A stretch of 45,203 nucleotides of DNA from TMED27 sp050633165 (GCA_050633165.1 JBOEFZ010000064.1:1-45203); one strand, 5' to 3'; positions 33,305 to 42,680 are shown, counted from the stretch's first letter. Program-made: numbers and translations. Notes: generated by a model from the letters alone, not told the origin.

Positions 33305-34260
33305 TAGCGCAAGTCAGCAAGGCGTTCAAAGATCATATCACGCGGCAAAGATACGCCCTTACCGTAGAGTGTGTCGGTCTCCAACGCTTGTTCATAATAT
33401 TTAACAGCCTCCTCACGTGCGCCAGCACGATCAGCAATAACGGCCATATTGAAAACATGCGATGCGTTATGTGGCTGCATGCTTGCCGCAACTCCAAGAT
33501 AGCGCAAAGCCTCTTCATATTCTCCAAGAGCAGCGTAGACAACAGACAATTGTGCGGCAATCGCGACGTTATTAAGATTCTCTGCTTTTAGATCCAAAAG
33601 CTGCCGTAAAGCTACAGATGGGTATCGTTGCGCAATAATGCCCAGCATATTGATACGCGCATCCACATTTTCAGGCTGAATATCCAAGAGCGCTTCATAA
33701 GATTGCACAGCGAAATCATCGCGCCCTAATCTTTGATACGTTACAGCGCGCGCCATCAATATGGCCGGATCCTTTTTGTTTTTCTCATAAAGGCCATTCA
33801 ATATCTCTTCCGCGGCTTCATAACGCCCTAATTTTATGGCGCGTTGTGCCGATACGAGGCTGGCTTTATACGTGCCCGCACCATGGTTTTTTTCAACCAA
33901 CACAAGACGTGAGCCAGGTTCTTTTCTAGGATCAACAAATCTAACCCCACCCGCCGCGGATTGATTGCCCACAGGTAAAAGAGCCTCTGCGTCATAAAAA
34001 ACGTTATCCGGCACCTCTTGCGCTTCAATATCAGGCGCATTGATTGGTGGTACGATTTGTGCGGGATCGCTCAACGTTATCTGGGATGGCTCAATCTCAT
34101 CAACATTCACTTCAACAATTTGCGCATTATCAACATCCGGCGTCAACGGCACTGCAGCATTTTGTGCCCAGGCCACTTGCGATACGCACATGCCCGCTAG
34201 CGCTATGATACTCAAGCGCAGATATGAATGGAAAAAAAATTGACTTTTAAATGATAACAT
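33304..34260 (-). CDS. TPR protein of the pilus cluster (MshN-like)
   Basis: A signal or anchor segment (about residues 17-33, ending VAWAQ) precedes a Pro/Asp-rich region (~35-120) and four or more tetratricopeptide repeats (AQRAIKLGRYEAAEEILNGL, LGRDDFAVQSYEALLDIQPE, YAALGEYEEALRYLGVAASM, AGAREEAVKYYEQALETD). A TPR protein with an N-terminal membrane segment at this place in the cluster corresponds to MshN of MSHA systems. ATG 34260 has AGGG upstream; the longer frame is less likely. Confidence 0.75.
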   Translation of the reverse strand: MLSFKSQFFFHSYLRLSIIALAGMCVSQVAWAQNAAVPLTPDVDNAQIVEVNVDEIEPSQITLSDPAQIVPPINAPDIEAQEVPDNVFYDAEALLPVGNQSAAGGVRFVDPRKEPGSRLVLVEKNHGAGTYKASLVSAQRAIKLGRYEAAEEILNGLYEKNKKDPAILMARAVTYQRLGRDDFAVQSYEALLDIQPENVDARINMLGIIAQRYPSVALRQLLDLKAENLNNVAIAAQLSVVYAALGEYEEALRYLGVAASMQPHNASHVFNMAVIADRAGAREEAVKYYEQALETDTLYGKGVSLPRDMIFERLADLR

Positions 34261-34328
34261 TTTTATACCCTGATATAATTTTTGGCGAAAATACAATGCG
34301 AAAGAATCTGTTGTCCCTCATAACTCTA

Positions 34329-35075
34329 TCATGCTGCTTTCTTTTCCTCAATGAAATGTAGGAATGCGCGTTCAAGATTTTTTTGCCCCGCTTCTTTTTT
34401 CAACGCGGCAGGTGTGCCCTCGAATAAAATTGTACGATCATGAAGTACACTTACAACATCGCAAATTTCATCCATGTCGGCCAAAATATGTGAGCTTAGG
34501 AAAATAGTGCGCCCCTGCTCTTTTGTTTGCAGGAGCATATCTTTCACAAGCGCGCGCGCGCGAGGGTCCAGACCACTCATAGGTTCATCAAGGATGAGTA
34601 GGCTACAGCCGGTTAAAATTGTTGCCAGCAGCCCTAATTTTTGGCGCATGCCTTTTGAATATGTTTCAACCTTTCGTGCTAGCGCGGCTTGGTCGAGAGC
34701 CAGTTTTTCCGCTTCCTCGCAAAAGGTACTATCGGATAATTTTACACCGTATATTTTCGTTGAGAAGCGCAAAAACTCAAGCCCCGTCAAGAACCAAGGC
34801 GGATCAAAACGCTCTGGTAAAAAAGCTATGTTTCTTTTGCTATTTTTGTCGATATTACTTTTCTTAAAAATTGAAATATCGCCCTCATCATATTGACGTA
34901 GACCAAGGATAGTTTTTATTAACGTTGTTTTCCCTGCACCATTGAGACCAATCAAGCCATAAAAGCTTCCCGCCTTTGCTGTCACGTTAATATCATGAAT
35001 GATATTCGGCGCACCGGGATAGGACACTTTTAAATCACGAATGACGAGCAGGTCTTTATCTTTTTTATTTGCCAT
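34329..35075 (-). CDS. ABC transporter ATP-binding protein in the pilus cluster
   Basis: Walker A is GLNGAGKTTLI, the signature is the degenerate YSKGMRQKLGL (common in ABC-2 export ATPases), Walker B is LLILDEPMSGLD and the H-loop is LSSHILADMD. Length is 248 aa. The protein groups by motif with NatA/CcmA-type export ATPases. Its likely partner is the permease gene at 27334-28095, so the transporter is split within one cluster. Its substrate is unknown; a role in pilus assembly is inferred from position only. Confidence 0.85.
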   Translation of the reverse strand: MANKKDKDLLVIRDLKVSYPGAPNIIHDINVTAKAGSFYGLIGLNGAGKTTLIKTILGLRQYDEGDISIFKKSNIDKNSKRNIAFLPERFDPPWFLTGLEFLRFSTKIYGVKLSDSTFCEEAEKLALDQAALARKVETYSKGMRQKLGLLATILTGCSLLILDEPMSGLDPRARALVKDMLLQTKEQGRTIFLSSHILADMDEICDVVSVLHDRTILFEGTPAALKKEAGQKNLERAFLHFIEEKKAA

Positions 35076-35089
35076 GGCTTATTCAATAT

Positions 35090-35749
35090 TTATCCGGGTA
35101 AGAAGATACGAGTATCGATGTTAAAACGTTGGTTTGCACGCAAACGGATTGGTAAAATTCGTTGTGTATATTCATCATACCACTCAACTTCGATATATTC
35201 TTTATACACCTTTATATCAATCGCTTCCCTAGGGAGGGCATCAGGTGTAAAGCGTTTTCCGTTCAACCAAATAGTCCAATCACGCACCGCGTTATAGACA
35301 ATACCATTTAGCGTTATATTTCTTTCCTCGGGTGGCGGCTTGCTAATAGCTCCACCATCCCACTCATTTTCAACCTCCCCATCACCGATAGGACGTACCA
35401 TGCCGCGCAATGCCTTTGCATTCGCAATAGCACCACGTTCCCAGGCGGTAAAGAAAACCGACATATCCGCAAAAATGGTTTCTTCGGCTCCCCCCTCAGT
35501 TTTAGGCGCTGCCTGTCCGCCTGCATGTTTTATTTCAGCCTCCCCCTCAGTGGCCGCTTCAATAAATCCCGTCCCGTTAAAAAGCCCTTCAGCTTCGGAA
35601 GAGGGGCGACTCGGTGTCGTATTTTCTCCTTGCAACGCTATAGCTTGTTCAACAAACCTATCTTGCTTATATTCTTGCGAAAATGTCACTTGTGGAGCGT
35701 GTATAATTATCGCCGCCACAATAGCCGCTGTGCCTATTCTTATTACCAT
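35090..35749 (-). CDS. Secreted/periplasmic MshK- or GspB-like pilus protein
   Basis: An N-terminal hydrophobic segment (residues 5-24) could be a signal peptide or an anchor. A low-complexity Glu/Ala/Gly region extends to about residue 130. The conserved part is the C-terminal ~80 residues (ITLNGIVYNAVRDWTIWLNG, then VYKEYIEVEWYDE), a small beta-domain like those of MshK, PilP and GspB that link the inner-membrane platform to the secretin. The assignment rests on this pattern and on location between the PilO-like and ABC genes. Confidence 0.55.
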   Translation of the reverse strand: MVIRIGTAAIVAAIIIHAPQVTFSQEYKQDRFVEQAIALQGENTTPSRPSSEAEGLFNGTGFIEAATEGEAEIKHAGGQAAPKTEGGAEETIFADMSVFFTAWERGAIANAKALRGMVRPIGDGEVENEWDGGAISKPPPEERNITLNGIVYNAVRDWTIWLNGKRFTPDALPREAIDIKVYKEYIEVEWYDEYTQRILPIRLRANQRFNIDTRIFLPG

Positions 35750-36399
35750 CCGCCTTCTCCAAATTGACTTACCGCTTCAGGACTATCATCTTTGATAAGC
35801 GTACGCCATACCAAGCTGACCTCACCACTCACCAAGTCAGGGCTTTTCCCCTCAGCTATCGCGCGCAAAACAGTGTTATTGATTTCTTTATCACGCTTAA
35901 ATTGCAAACTACCGATTGTTAAATGACCAGGGAACGATGATTGCAACATAGCCATGTAGCTCATGATCTCGAGATCATCCAGCGCAAAGACCCCTATTTT
36001 CAAAGGGCTTTCTAAAACGACATATTGAGCCTCGCGGATTTCAGGGCGCATATGCTTCTCCCCCTTGCCAATATCAATGACAGCCTTATTAACGCCCGAC
36101 ATTGACTGTATCTCTTTTAAAATCAACTCAGCCTCTCTGCGCCCCTGAACACTAAAAAAACCGGCATTCTCCATAACGTTAAAATACTTTTTTTGCTGAT
36201 CAATTTTTTGAGGATCAATGCGTATCCCCTCCATCTTCCCCTGCATACTTGCGATTTGCGTTTTTAAAAACCGCACCTCACGTTCTCTTTTTATAGCCTC
36301 CGGCTTTAAATAGCCCAACCAAGCAGCAGCGACCACAGCATTCAATGCTAATAATACCAAAAGAATAACAACACGCCTAAAACCAAGAATGCCAATCAT
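35743..36399 (-). CDS. PilO-like inner-membrane protein
   Basis: A single transmembrane helix (residues 9-30) is followed by a short coiled coil (EREVRFLKTQIASMQGKMEGI) and a ~130-residue periplasmic domain, the architecture of PilO/GspM/MshJ proteins. Sequence similarity to any one family is not obvious. It overlaps the PilM–PilN gene by 4 bases (ATGA) and the next gene by 7 bases, which fits stoichiometric co-translation of the alignment subcomplex. Confidence 0.65.
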   Translation of the reverse strand: MIGILGFRRVVILLVLLALNAVVAAAWLGYLKPEAIKREREVRFLKTQIASMQGKMEGIRIDPQKIDQQKKYFNVMENAGFFSVQGRREAELILKEIQSMSGVNKAVIDIGKGEKHMRPEIREAQYVVLESPLKIGVFALDDLEIMSYMAMLQSSFPGHLTIGSLQFKRDKEINNTVLRAIAEGKSPDLVSGEVSLVWRTLIKDDSPEAVSQFGEGGW

Positions 36400-38042
36400 T
36401 GCATTTCTCCTTCTACATAGCCGCTATTCGTGCCTGTCTCAAAAACCATAGCCTCTTTACTTTTGGGAAACGGCCCTCTTATTACAATCTGTGCGATAAA
36501 ATCTTTATCATTCTGCTCTGTCTGACCGCCGGTTTCGACAACGAGTCCTTCTGTATACTCATAATCCTTTAGTAACTTCTCTACTAAAATATCATAACCA
36601 GGTAAAACGCCCTCGATGCGGTCTCTCAAATTTTCAACCTCCCCGTTGCCGGCATCAATATCAGCGGTGCTAGGGTATTTCAGTTCAACAACAGTTTCAT
36701 ACAAAGGATCCCCCTTATCAGCGCCCCCCCTCGACAGAATAGCGGTGAACACCCCGCCCCCCCCGCCCTCATATTGAGAAACCTCAATTGCATTCAAACG
36801 CAAAACGCCACCTAAAGACTCTGCTAATGCGCGCATAATCGCAGCAGAGGGATAATTATTATTTTCTAATTCTTTGTAGATTTCAGAGGCCCCTTGTACC
36901 AAGGTCACATCAAAGCCTAATGCCTCATTCTCCTTAACCAATGCTTCGTACTTTTTATCTATGGATTGCTTTTGCGTATGAGCGTGCGTCAATGCGGCGC
37001 GAGTCTCTTTCAACGTAGTCGTCTCTCCAAATGCCATGCTGGCCAATATCAATGCAGATGCACTTAACGCAAGCGTGCCGTAATACGCATTTTTTCTAGG
37101 GATGGAGAACACCTCCAACTGCGCGCCTTGCATTGGCATTGTGTATTTGGTTTTTTTAAAATTCCACGCCACATGAAGCGGGTCACCATAATGTTCATCC
37201 CATCCAAAACCTATCGACAGACCCAACATATTTGCGGCTTGCGTATTTGTTATGCATGAAAGATAGGCATTCTCCCCAAGAACAGTTTCGATATCAGACT
37301 CATGCGCCGAATCAGCCAATACAACAACGCCAAGACCGTCACCCACACTATAACCAAAGCGTGATAAGTAGCTTGTTGTTGCTCTTATCTCTTGTTTTAT
37401 ATCTGCCACCCATTTTTGTGGAGCCTCACCCTTATTGGCTATTGGTGTCATGCGGGTCAAGGCGAGATCACCATCCTTCACAACAATTTGCCTTAACCCA
37501 CCATCTTTATGCTGACTAACAAATAAATTCCATTTCAGAGATTTCTTTTCTTTACCAATAACCTTAGTCGACAGCTTGGTTATCATATCAACAACCTCCA
37601 CCGGCAGCAGACACAACGCCGAAACAGACACCTGAGCATCCCTCAGGCTCTTGATCGTCATTTGCAGCTGCCTACTTTGTGGAAGCGCCGAAAAAATGTA
37701 AGTTTCTGCTTTCCTCGGCCCCTTTTCTTTTTGAAGCGCAAAAGCGCGGAACGGATAGTTCGGGAAAGCAGCACCCAGCTTTCTTTTTATAATACTACGC
37801 TTATCCAAAGCGCTAACCTTAACCTTAGGAGCGTTTTCCTTGCGATAGTGCTGTTCAACCATATCGTTCAGAACAACAACGGGCCTCCCACCGCACTTGC
37901 GCATTAGGTTTTCGACAATGTCATTTTCAACACCTTCACTATCCCAACTCAGAGAATCGACGATTTTTATCGACTTCCCTGCCATCGTATAGATATGGAC
38001 AGCTTGATCTGTGACTAATAATATAGTTTTACCAAATGGCAT
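36396..38042 (-). CDS. PilM–PilN-like fusion (GspL-like) protein
   Basis: Residues 1-~290 look like an actin-like PilM/GspL cytoplasmic domain (TILLVTDQAVHIY start, RQIVVKDGDLALTRM and DIKQEIRATTSYLSRFGY in the second half). A transmembrane helix lies at ~320-338, followed by a coiled coil and a periplasmic domain as in PilN. In most type IV pili PilM and PilN are separate; here they are one 548-aa chain, as in GspL of type II secretion. The domain names are by architecture, not by strong motifs. Confidence 0.65.
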   Translation of the reverse strand: MPFGKTILLVTDQAVHIYTMAGKSIKIVDSLSWDSEGVENDIVENLMRKCGGRPVVVLNDMVEQHYRKENAPKVKVSALDKRSIIKRKLGAAFPNYPFRAFALQKEKGPRKAETYIFSALPQSRQLQMTIKSLRDAQVSVSALCLLPVEVVDMITKLSTKVIGKEKKSLKWNLFVSQHKDGGLRQIVVKDGDLALTRMTPIANKGEAPQKWVADIKQEIRATTSYLSRFGYSVGDGLGVVVLADSAHESDIETVLGENAYLSCITNTQAANMLGLSIGFGWDEHYGDPLHVAWNFKKTKYTMPMQGAQLEVFSIPRKNAYYGTLALSASALILASMAFGETTTLKETRAALTHAHTQKQSIDKKYEALVKENEALGFDVTLVQGASEIYKELENNNYPSAAIMRALAESLGGVLRLNAIEVSQYEGGGGGVFTAILSRGGADKGDPLYETVVELKYPSTADIDAGNGEVENLRDRIEGVLPGYDILVEKLLKDYEYTEGLVVETGGQTEQNDKDFIAQIVIRGPFPKSKEAMVFETGTNSGYVEGEMQ

Positions 38043-38067
38043 TTAAATTATATTCCCTACTACGACA

Positions 38068-39315
38068 TTAAAAATCCATAAAATTACCCAAGTTAAGATA
38101 GATTGGGCCTAAGCTACCAGCGGCTATCCAGGCGATTATCAAACCAAGAATTGCCGTCAGTGTCGGCTGTATCATCTCAACCATTCCATCAATCGCCTCA
38201 TCCACATCCTTCGTGTAAAATTCTGCGACCTGATCCAACACAACAGTTAGGTTACCCGATTCTTCACCAATTTTCACCATCCGTGTTACCATTGTTGGAA
38301 ATTCACCGCTTAACTGCAGCGCCTCCGAAAGCGGACTCCCCGCCTTAACACAGGCCTCGACTTGCTCCATTGCCTCGACCATCGATAAATTTGTTACCGT
38401 TTTTCTCGCAGATTTCAATGCACCCAAAACATCAATACCGCTAGCAAAAAGAGCTCCGAATGTTTGCGAATAGCGCGCAATAGATATTTTCCTGATCAGC
38501 CCCCCAAACACTGGCATATCCAGCATCATAACATCCATCCTATACGCAACACCTTGCGACATTTTTTTCAGGGCTCTCAACGCAAAAAACACCAAGGCCG
38601 GAACGCCAACAACCAAAAACCCACCATAAACAGGCATACCCAGGATATGAAAGGCAGGATTAGCAAAAAAGTCCGATGTTGCAATCAGGGCTACACTAAA
38701 CCAAGGCAGATCCAGATCCAAAAAGGTCAAAAACCCTACAATTTGAGGGACAACAGCCATCATCATAAACGTAACCGTCAACAAAACGACACTGGCAACA
38801 ATAATAGGATAGCGCGTAGCTTTTCTGACTTTTGACTCGATCTGATCAAGCCACTTCAAATACTTTACAAGCTGGGAGTAAGACGAGGTCATATCCCCCG
38901 TTTCCTCCCCCGCCTTGATAAGCGAGATATACAATGACTTAAATATAGCTCCGTGCTTCTCCAAAGTTTCCGACAAGGAAAGTCCATCCGAAACATCCCT
39001 AAACACATCGCTCATCACATCGCGCAACCTTGCATTTTCGGTTGTATCACGAATATCACTTAAAGAATCCAGAAGCGGAACACCTGCCGATTGCATCTGC
39101 TCCAACTGAACAAATAACTGAATCAGATCACGGGTCACAACCCTCTTCTGAAAAAATCCCCCCGCCTGCTTCTTCTTTCCCACGACGAAACAGTCAATCA
39201 GCTCAAGACCGGCTGACTGTAGCTGATTATACAAATCAGCCTCGCTCAACGCAGCAATAGAACCACGGATAGGACGCCCCTGAGCATTTAAAGCTTTGTA
39301 CTTATAGCGTTCCAC
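38068..39315 (-). CDS. PilC/GspF-family pilus platform protein
   Basis: This polytopic inner-membrane protein couples the assembly ATPase to pilin addition. The start YKYKALNAQGRPIRGSI, the first GspF domain (FVQLEQMQSAGVPLLDSL, LIKAGEETGDM), membrane helices and the second GspF domain (FGALFASGIDVLGAL, VKIGEESGNLTVVLDQVAEFY) are all in order; 415 aa is normal. The start codon is GTG at 39315, with AAAGGG upstream and no better ATG nearby. Confidence 0.93.
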   Translation of the reverse strand: MERYKYKALNAQGRPIRGSIAALSEADLYNQLQSAGLELIDCFVVGKKKQAGGFFQKRVVTRDLIQLFVQLEQMQSAGVPLLDSLSDIRDTTENARLRDVMSDVFRDVSDGLSLSETLEKHGAIFKSLYISLIKAGEETGDMTSSYSQLVKYLKWLDQIESKVRKATRYPIIVASVVLLTVTFMMMAVVPQIVGFLTFLDLDLPWFSVALIATSDFFANPAFHILGMPVYGGFLVVGVPALVFFALRALKKMSQGVAYRMDVMMLDMPVFGGLIRKISIARYSQTFGALFASGIDVLGALKSARKTVTNLSMVEAMEQVEACVKAGSPLSEALQLSGEFPTMVTRMVKIGEESGNLTVVLDQVAEFYTKDVDEAIDGMVEMIQPTLTAILGLIIAWIAAGSLGPIYLNLGNFMDF

Positions 39316-39357
39316 TACTCAAACCCTTTATATAAATATAATTAAATGTATCGAATG

Positions 39358-41397
39358 TTATTTATTGAGATTAACGGCTTTTGCGAGTGCTTCGAGTGAT
39401 GTCTTTCCCTCAAGCACCTTCAGAATGCCATCATCCTTCATACTTTTGAAGCCTTTTTTTACCGCAGTCCGCCTTAATTCCGCTTTACTGCCCCCTTTGG
39501 CGATAACGTCATCAAGCTCTTCATCCATCAACAATATCTCGACAACGGCTGTACGTCCCTTGTAGCCTTGACCATCGCATGTCGAACACCCGCCCTGCTG
39601 CGCCTTATACACTTGCGGTGGGTTTTGTGGATCAACACCCAAAATTTCGCATTCTTCGGCATTGGGCGTATGCTCCTTCTTACAAGAAGGGCATAAAACG
39701 CGCACAAGGCGCTGCGCAAAAACAGCAACAATAGCGCCAGAGACCATGCCGGGCTTTAGCTCCAGATCGAATAAGCGCGGTATCGCGCCAAAAGAATCAT
39801 TTGTGTGCAGCGTCGTATAAACTTGGTGCCCGGTCATCGCCGCCTTTAAGCCCATTCCAGCGGTTGTCGCATCACGAATTTCGCCGATAAAGATAATATC
39901 AGGATCCTGACGCAAGAGAGACTTAATACCGTCACTAAACTCAAGCACACCTTCGCGCACATGCGTCTGGCGGATCATTGGCAGAGAATATTCCACCGGA
40001 TCTTCCAGCGTTTGGATATTCACATCCACCGTATTGATTTCATTGAGCATGGAGTAAAGCGATGTTGTTTTACCGCTCCCCGTTGGTCCGGTGACGATGA
40101 TAATACCTTCAGGGCTGCTTTGTGCTTTTTTGATCAGGTTAAGGTTATGTTCACTAAAGCCGAGCTTTTCCATCGGCATAATGCTGTTGCTTTGATCAAG
40201 AACCCGCAGAACGATGTTTTCACCATGCACGGTTGGCAAAGACGAAACACGGAAATCCGCTTCGCGTCCAGCCACATTCATGCCGAAACGCCCATCTTGC
40301 GGCATGAGCTTATCCGCAATATTCATTTTCGACATAATCTTAAGGCGTTGAGATACCCCGCTCCAATGCTGTTTATGAATGATTTGCGCCGTATAAAGAA
40401 CGCCGTCTTTGCGATAGCGCAGGCGGATAAAATTTTCTTCGGGTTCGAAATGAAGATCCGACACGCCAAGCTTTACAGCTTCAAACACAAGCGCATTAAC
40501 AAGGCGAACAATCGGGTGGAGAAGCATATCACCTTCATCCATCTCCGTAAAATCAACACTCACATCATCCGAAGCCTCTAACTCCTTTAAAATAGCACCA
40601 ACAGAACTTGCCTGACCATAGGCCGCATCAATCGCATCATTCAAGACAGCAATAGTGGATACAAGTGGCCTGATTTTTACACCAGCAGGCAAGAAACGAC
40701 GCAGCATATCCATGGCAACAACATCATAAGGATCAGCCATCGCGACCTTAATCTCATACTCATCCATAGATACAGGGAGAACCCTATGCTTAAGCGCAAC
40801 ATCTTTATCAATAAGATTTAGCACATCACCATCAAAAAGCATGTTTTTGGGCGCAAAAACTTCATAGCCGGAGGCTTCGGCTAAAAACTGCATCAACACT
40901 TGTTCTTTAACAAAACCAAGCTCTACAAGAATCTCTCCCAGCATTTTACCGTTCATGGATTTCTCGTGAAGCGCCACTTTTAGCTGGCTCTCCGTGATGA
41001 TTTTCATTTCGACCATGCGATCGCCTATACGCCCGACCTTACGAAAATCGCCTTTCCCGTCAGCTGGCTCATTCGCTACAATTTCGGTCTGCGTTTTGGC
41101 GATATTTTCAAGCCCAGCATCGCTCGCGACTTCGTCAACCTCCAATGGTGCGCCGTAAATCACCTCACTGGTGACTACTTTTGAAAGTGCATTGCCGTCT
41201 TCCACCTCGGATTTTAACGCCCGCCCATTCGAAAACTCTTCCAAACCACCTTTGGTGAGATCAATGTCGCTAATATTCATATTTACACTGTCGACCTTGT
41301 CCTTAATCGGCTTTAATACGTCCGTCATACCTATACTCTTCTTGCTATCAATTGCCCTAAACACCCGGAAGCGGGAATTTCTTTTACTGTTATCCAT
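39358..41397 (-). CDS. GspE/PilB-type pilus assembly ATPase
   Basis: This is the extension motor of the pilus. A ~115-residue acidic, poorly conserved start precedes a MshEN/GspE N-terminal domain (IGDRMVEMKIITESQLKVAL, GKMLGEILVELGFV). The core has Walker A GPTGSGKT (437-444), LEDPVEYSLP, Walker B IIFIGEIRD (501-509) and the His box TTLHTND. The zinc site is C569xxC572 with C604xxC607. Length is 679 aa. It is the first gene of the cluster; the 116 bases before it contain no clear -35/-10 pair. Confidence 0.93.
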   Translation of the reverse strand: MDNSKRNSRFRVFRAIDSKKSIGMTDVLKPIKDKVDSVNMNISDIDLTKGGLEEFSNGRALKSEVEDGNALSKVVTSEVIYGAPLEVDEVASDAGLENIAKTQTEIVANEPADGKGDFRKVGRIGDRMVEMKIITESQLKVALHEKSMNGKMLGEILVELGFVKEQVLMQFLAEASGYEVFAPKNMLFDGDVLNLIDKDVALKHRVLPVSMDEYEIKVAMADPYDVVAMDMLRRFLPAGVKIRPLVSTIAVLNDAIDAAYGQASSVGAILKELEASDDVSVDFTEMDEGDMLLHPIVRLVNALVFEAVKLGVSDLHFEPEENFIRLRYRKDGVLYTAQIIHKQHWSGVSQRLKIMSKMNIADKLMPQDGRFGMNVAGREADFRVSSLPTVHGENIVLRVLDQSNSIMPMEKLGFSEHNLNLIKKAQSSPEGIIIVTGPTGSGKTTSLYSMLNEINTVDVNIQTLEDPVEYSLPMIRQTHVREGVLEFSDGIKSLLRQDPDIIFIGEIRDATTAGMGLKAAMTGHQVYTTLHTNDSFGAIPRLFDLELKPGMVSGAIVAVFAQRLVRVLCPSCKKEHTPNAEECEILGVDPQNPPQVYKAQQGGCSTCDGQGYKGRTAVVEILLMDEELDDVIAKGGSKAELRRTAVKKGFKSMKDDGILKVLEGKTSLEALAKAVNLNK

Positions 41398-41460
41398 CCT
41401 AACGATAAAAAGTTAATAAAATGATAGTGTTTTATTTACGTAATACCACCTTGACATACA

Positions 41461-41490
41461 AAAAAAGCGCCGTTTTACGGGCGCTTTTTC
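41461..41490 (-). terminator. Terminator after the glutamine synthetase gene
   Basis: AAAAAGCGCC (41463-41472) and GGCGCTTTTT (41481-41490) form a perfect 10-bp stem with an 8-base loop. A/T tracts on both sides make it usable in either direction. It follows the GSII stop by about 25 bases. Confidence 0.85.
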
Positions 41491-41513
41491 AAAATTATAA
41501 AATAGCTTAAACA

Positions 41514-42629
41514 TTATTCAGCAGCGATTGCGAATTTTGCGTCTTTGCGTGGCCATTGATCGAATTTCATGATCGCCTCATCGACACCCGCGACAGTTGC
41601 GCAAATACGCGCCGTAACGAGATACGGATCGGCGTTCGCGCCCGGGCGACGATCTTCGAAATAGCCATAGCCTTTTTGCGCGACAGGTTGCGGAATACGG
41701 ATTGAACATCCGCGATCTGCTGTACCGACTTTAAAGGTATCAATGTCACATGTTTCGTGATCACCGGTTAGGCGTTCATGGTTAGCCGCACCGTAGAGGA
41801 TCACGTGCTCTTTGTGCTTGCCGGCCAATGCCTTGGTTGCTGCTTCTATTGCTTCGCGGCCTTTGGCCTTATCCCGCGTATTATCATCAGAGAAGTTAGT
41901 GTGCATCCCTGCCCCGTTCCAGTCACCTTTTACAGGCTTGTTATCAATAGAGACAGATACGCCAAACTCTTCGCCTACACGGTAGAGCAACCAGCGGGCG
42001 AGCCATGTGTGGTCACAAATTTTAAGAGCATCGGCGGGTTCGTTATCATCACCGCGCCAACCGACCTGAAATTCCCACTGACCGGGCATCACTTCGGCAT
42101 TAACACCGTAGAACATAAGCTCGGTTTGCAAGCAAAGCTCGGCATGCGCTTCACAAACATCGCGGCCAAAAATTTCATCCGCGCCTACACCACAATAATA
42201 TGGGCCTTGTGGACCGGGGTAGCCTTGCTCGGGCCAGCCGAGAGGGGTGCGCCCTTTGAAGAGGGTATATTCTTGCTCGAAACCAACCCAAGGGTTTGTT
42301 TTCCCTGCACCCGCATCAAGAACAGCGCGAAGTTGCGCGCGGGAGTTTGATTCGTGTGGTGTTTCACCATCGGAATTATAAACCTCACACATCACGAGGT
42401 AGTTTCCTTCGCCGCGGATCGGGTCGGAGATGAAGTTAACGGGCTTGAGGATACAGTCAGAGTCACCGCCTTCGGCCTGATTCGTCGAGGAGCCGTCAAA
42501 GCTCCACTCGGGAAAATCTTCGATAGAAGGGGCCGCGCCGAAATTTCCGACACGTGCCTTGGAACGCAAATAACGCGTAGGTACAGCGCCGTCGATCCAG
42601 ATATATTCAGCGAGAGTATAGTTAGACAT
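41514..42629 (-). CDS. Glutamine synthetase, type II (eukaryotic-like)
   Basis: The enzyme makes glutamine from glutamate, ammonia and ATP. The short length (371 aa) and motifs EYIWIDGA, WSFDGSSTNQAEG (beta-grasp), VGFEQEYTLF, MPGQWEFQVG, GDWNGAGMHTNFS and DRGCSIRIPQP identify GSII and not the ~470-aa GSI. There is no adenylylation site of the GSI type. I chose ATG 42629 because AAGGAAG lies ahead and GSII proteins begin at this point; the frame upstream is not family-like. It is a single-gene unit with its own promoter and terminator. The symbol glnII would apply if orthologous to the rhizobial gene. Confidence 0.95.
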   Translation of the reverse strand: MSNYTLAEYIWIDGAVPTRYLRSKARVGNFGAAPSIEDFPEWSFDGSSTNQAEGGDSDCILKPVNFISDPIRGEGNYLVMCEVYNSDGETPHESNSRAQLRAVLDAGAGKTNPWVGFEQEYTLFKGRTPLGWPEQGYPGPQGPYYCGVGADEIFGRDVCEAHAELCLQTELMFYGVNAEVMPGQWEFQVGWRGDDNEPADALKICDHTWLARWLLYRVGEEFGVSVSIDNKPVKGDWNGAGMHTNFSDDNTRDKAKGREAIEAATKALAGKHKEHVILYGAANHERLTGDHETCDIDTFKVGTADRGCSIRIPQPVAQKGYGYFEDRRPGANADPYLVTARICATVAGVDEAIMKFDQWPRKDAKFAIAAE

Positions 42630-42680
42630 TTTTTGTCTTCCTTTCTTTAAGAAACGATAGTGAGTGTTTGTAACGCGGAC

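Noticed and set aside
37335..37344. A 10-base match to the GGGTGACGGT repeat in the PilM–PilN-like gene
   Set aside because: Only ten bases match, with no second unit. The encoded VGDGL fits an ordinary protein sequence.
41451..41456. TTGACA on the + strand
   Set aside because: It leads straight into the bidirectional terminator and no + strand gene follows.
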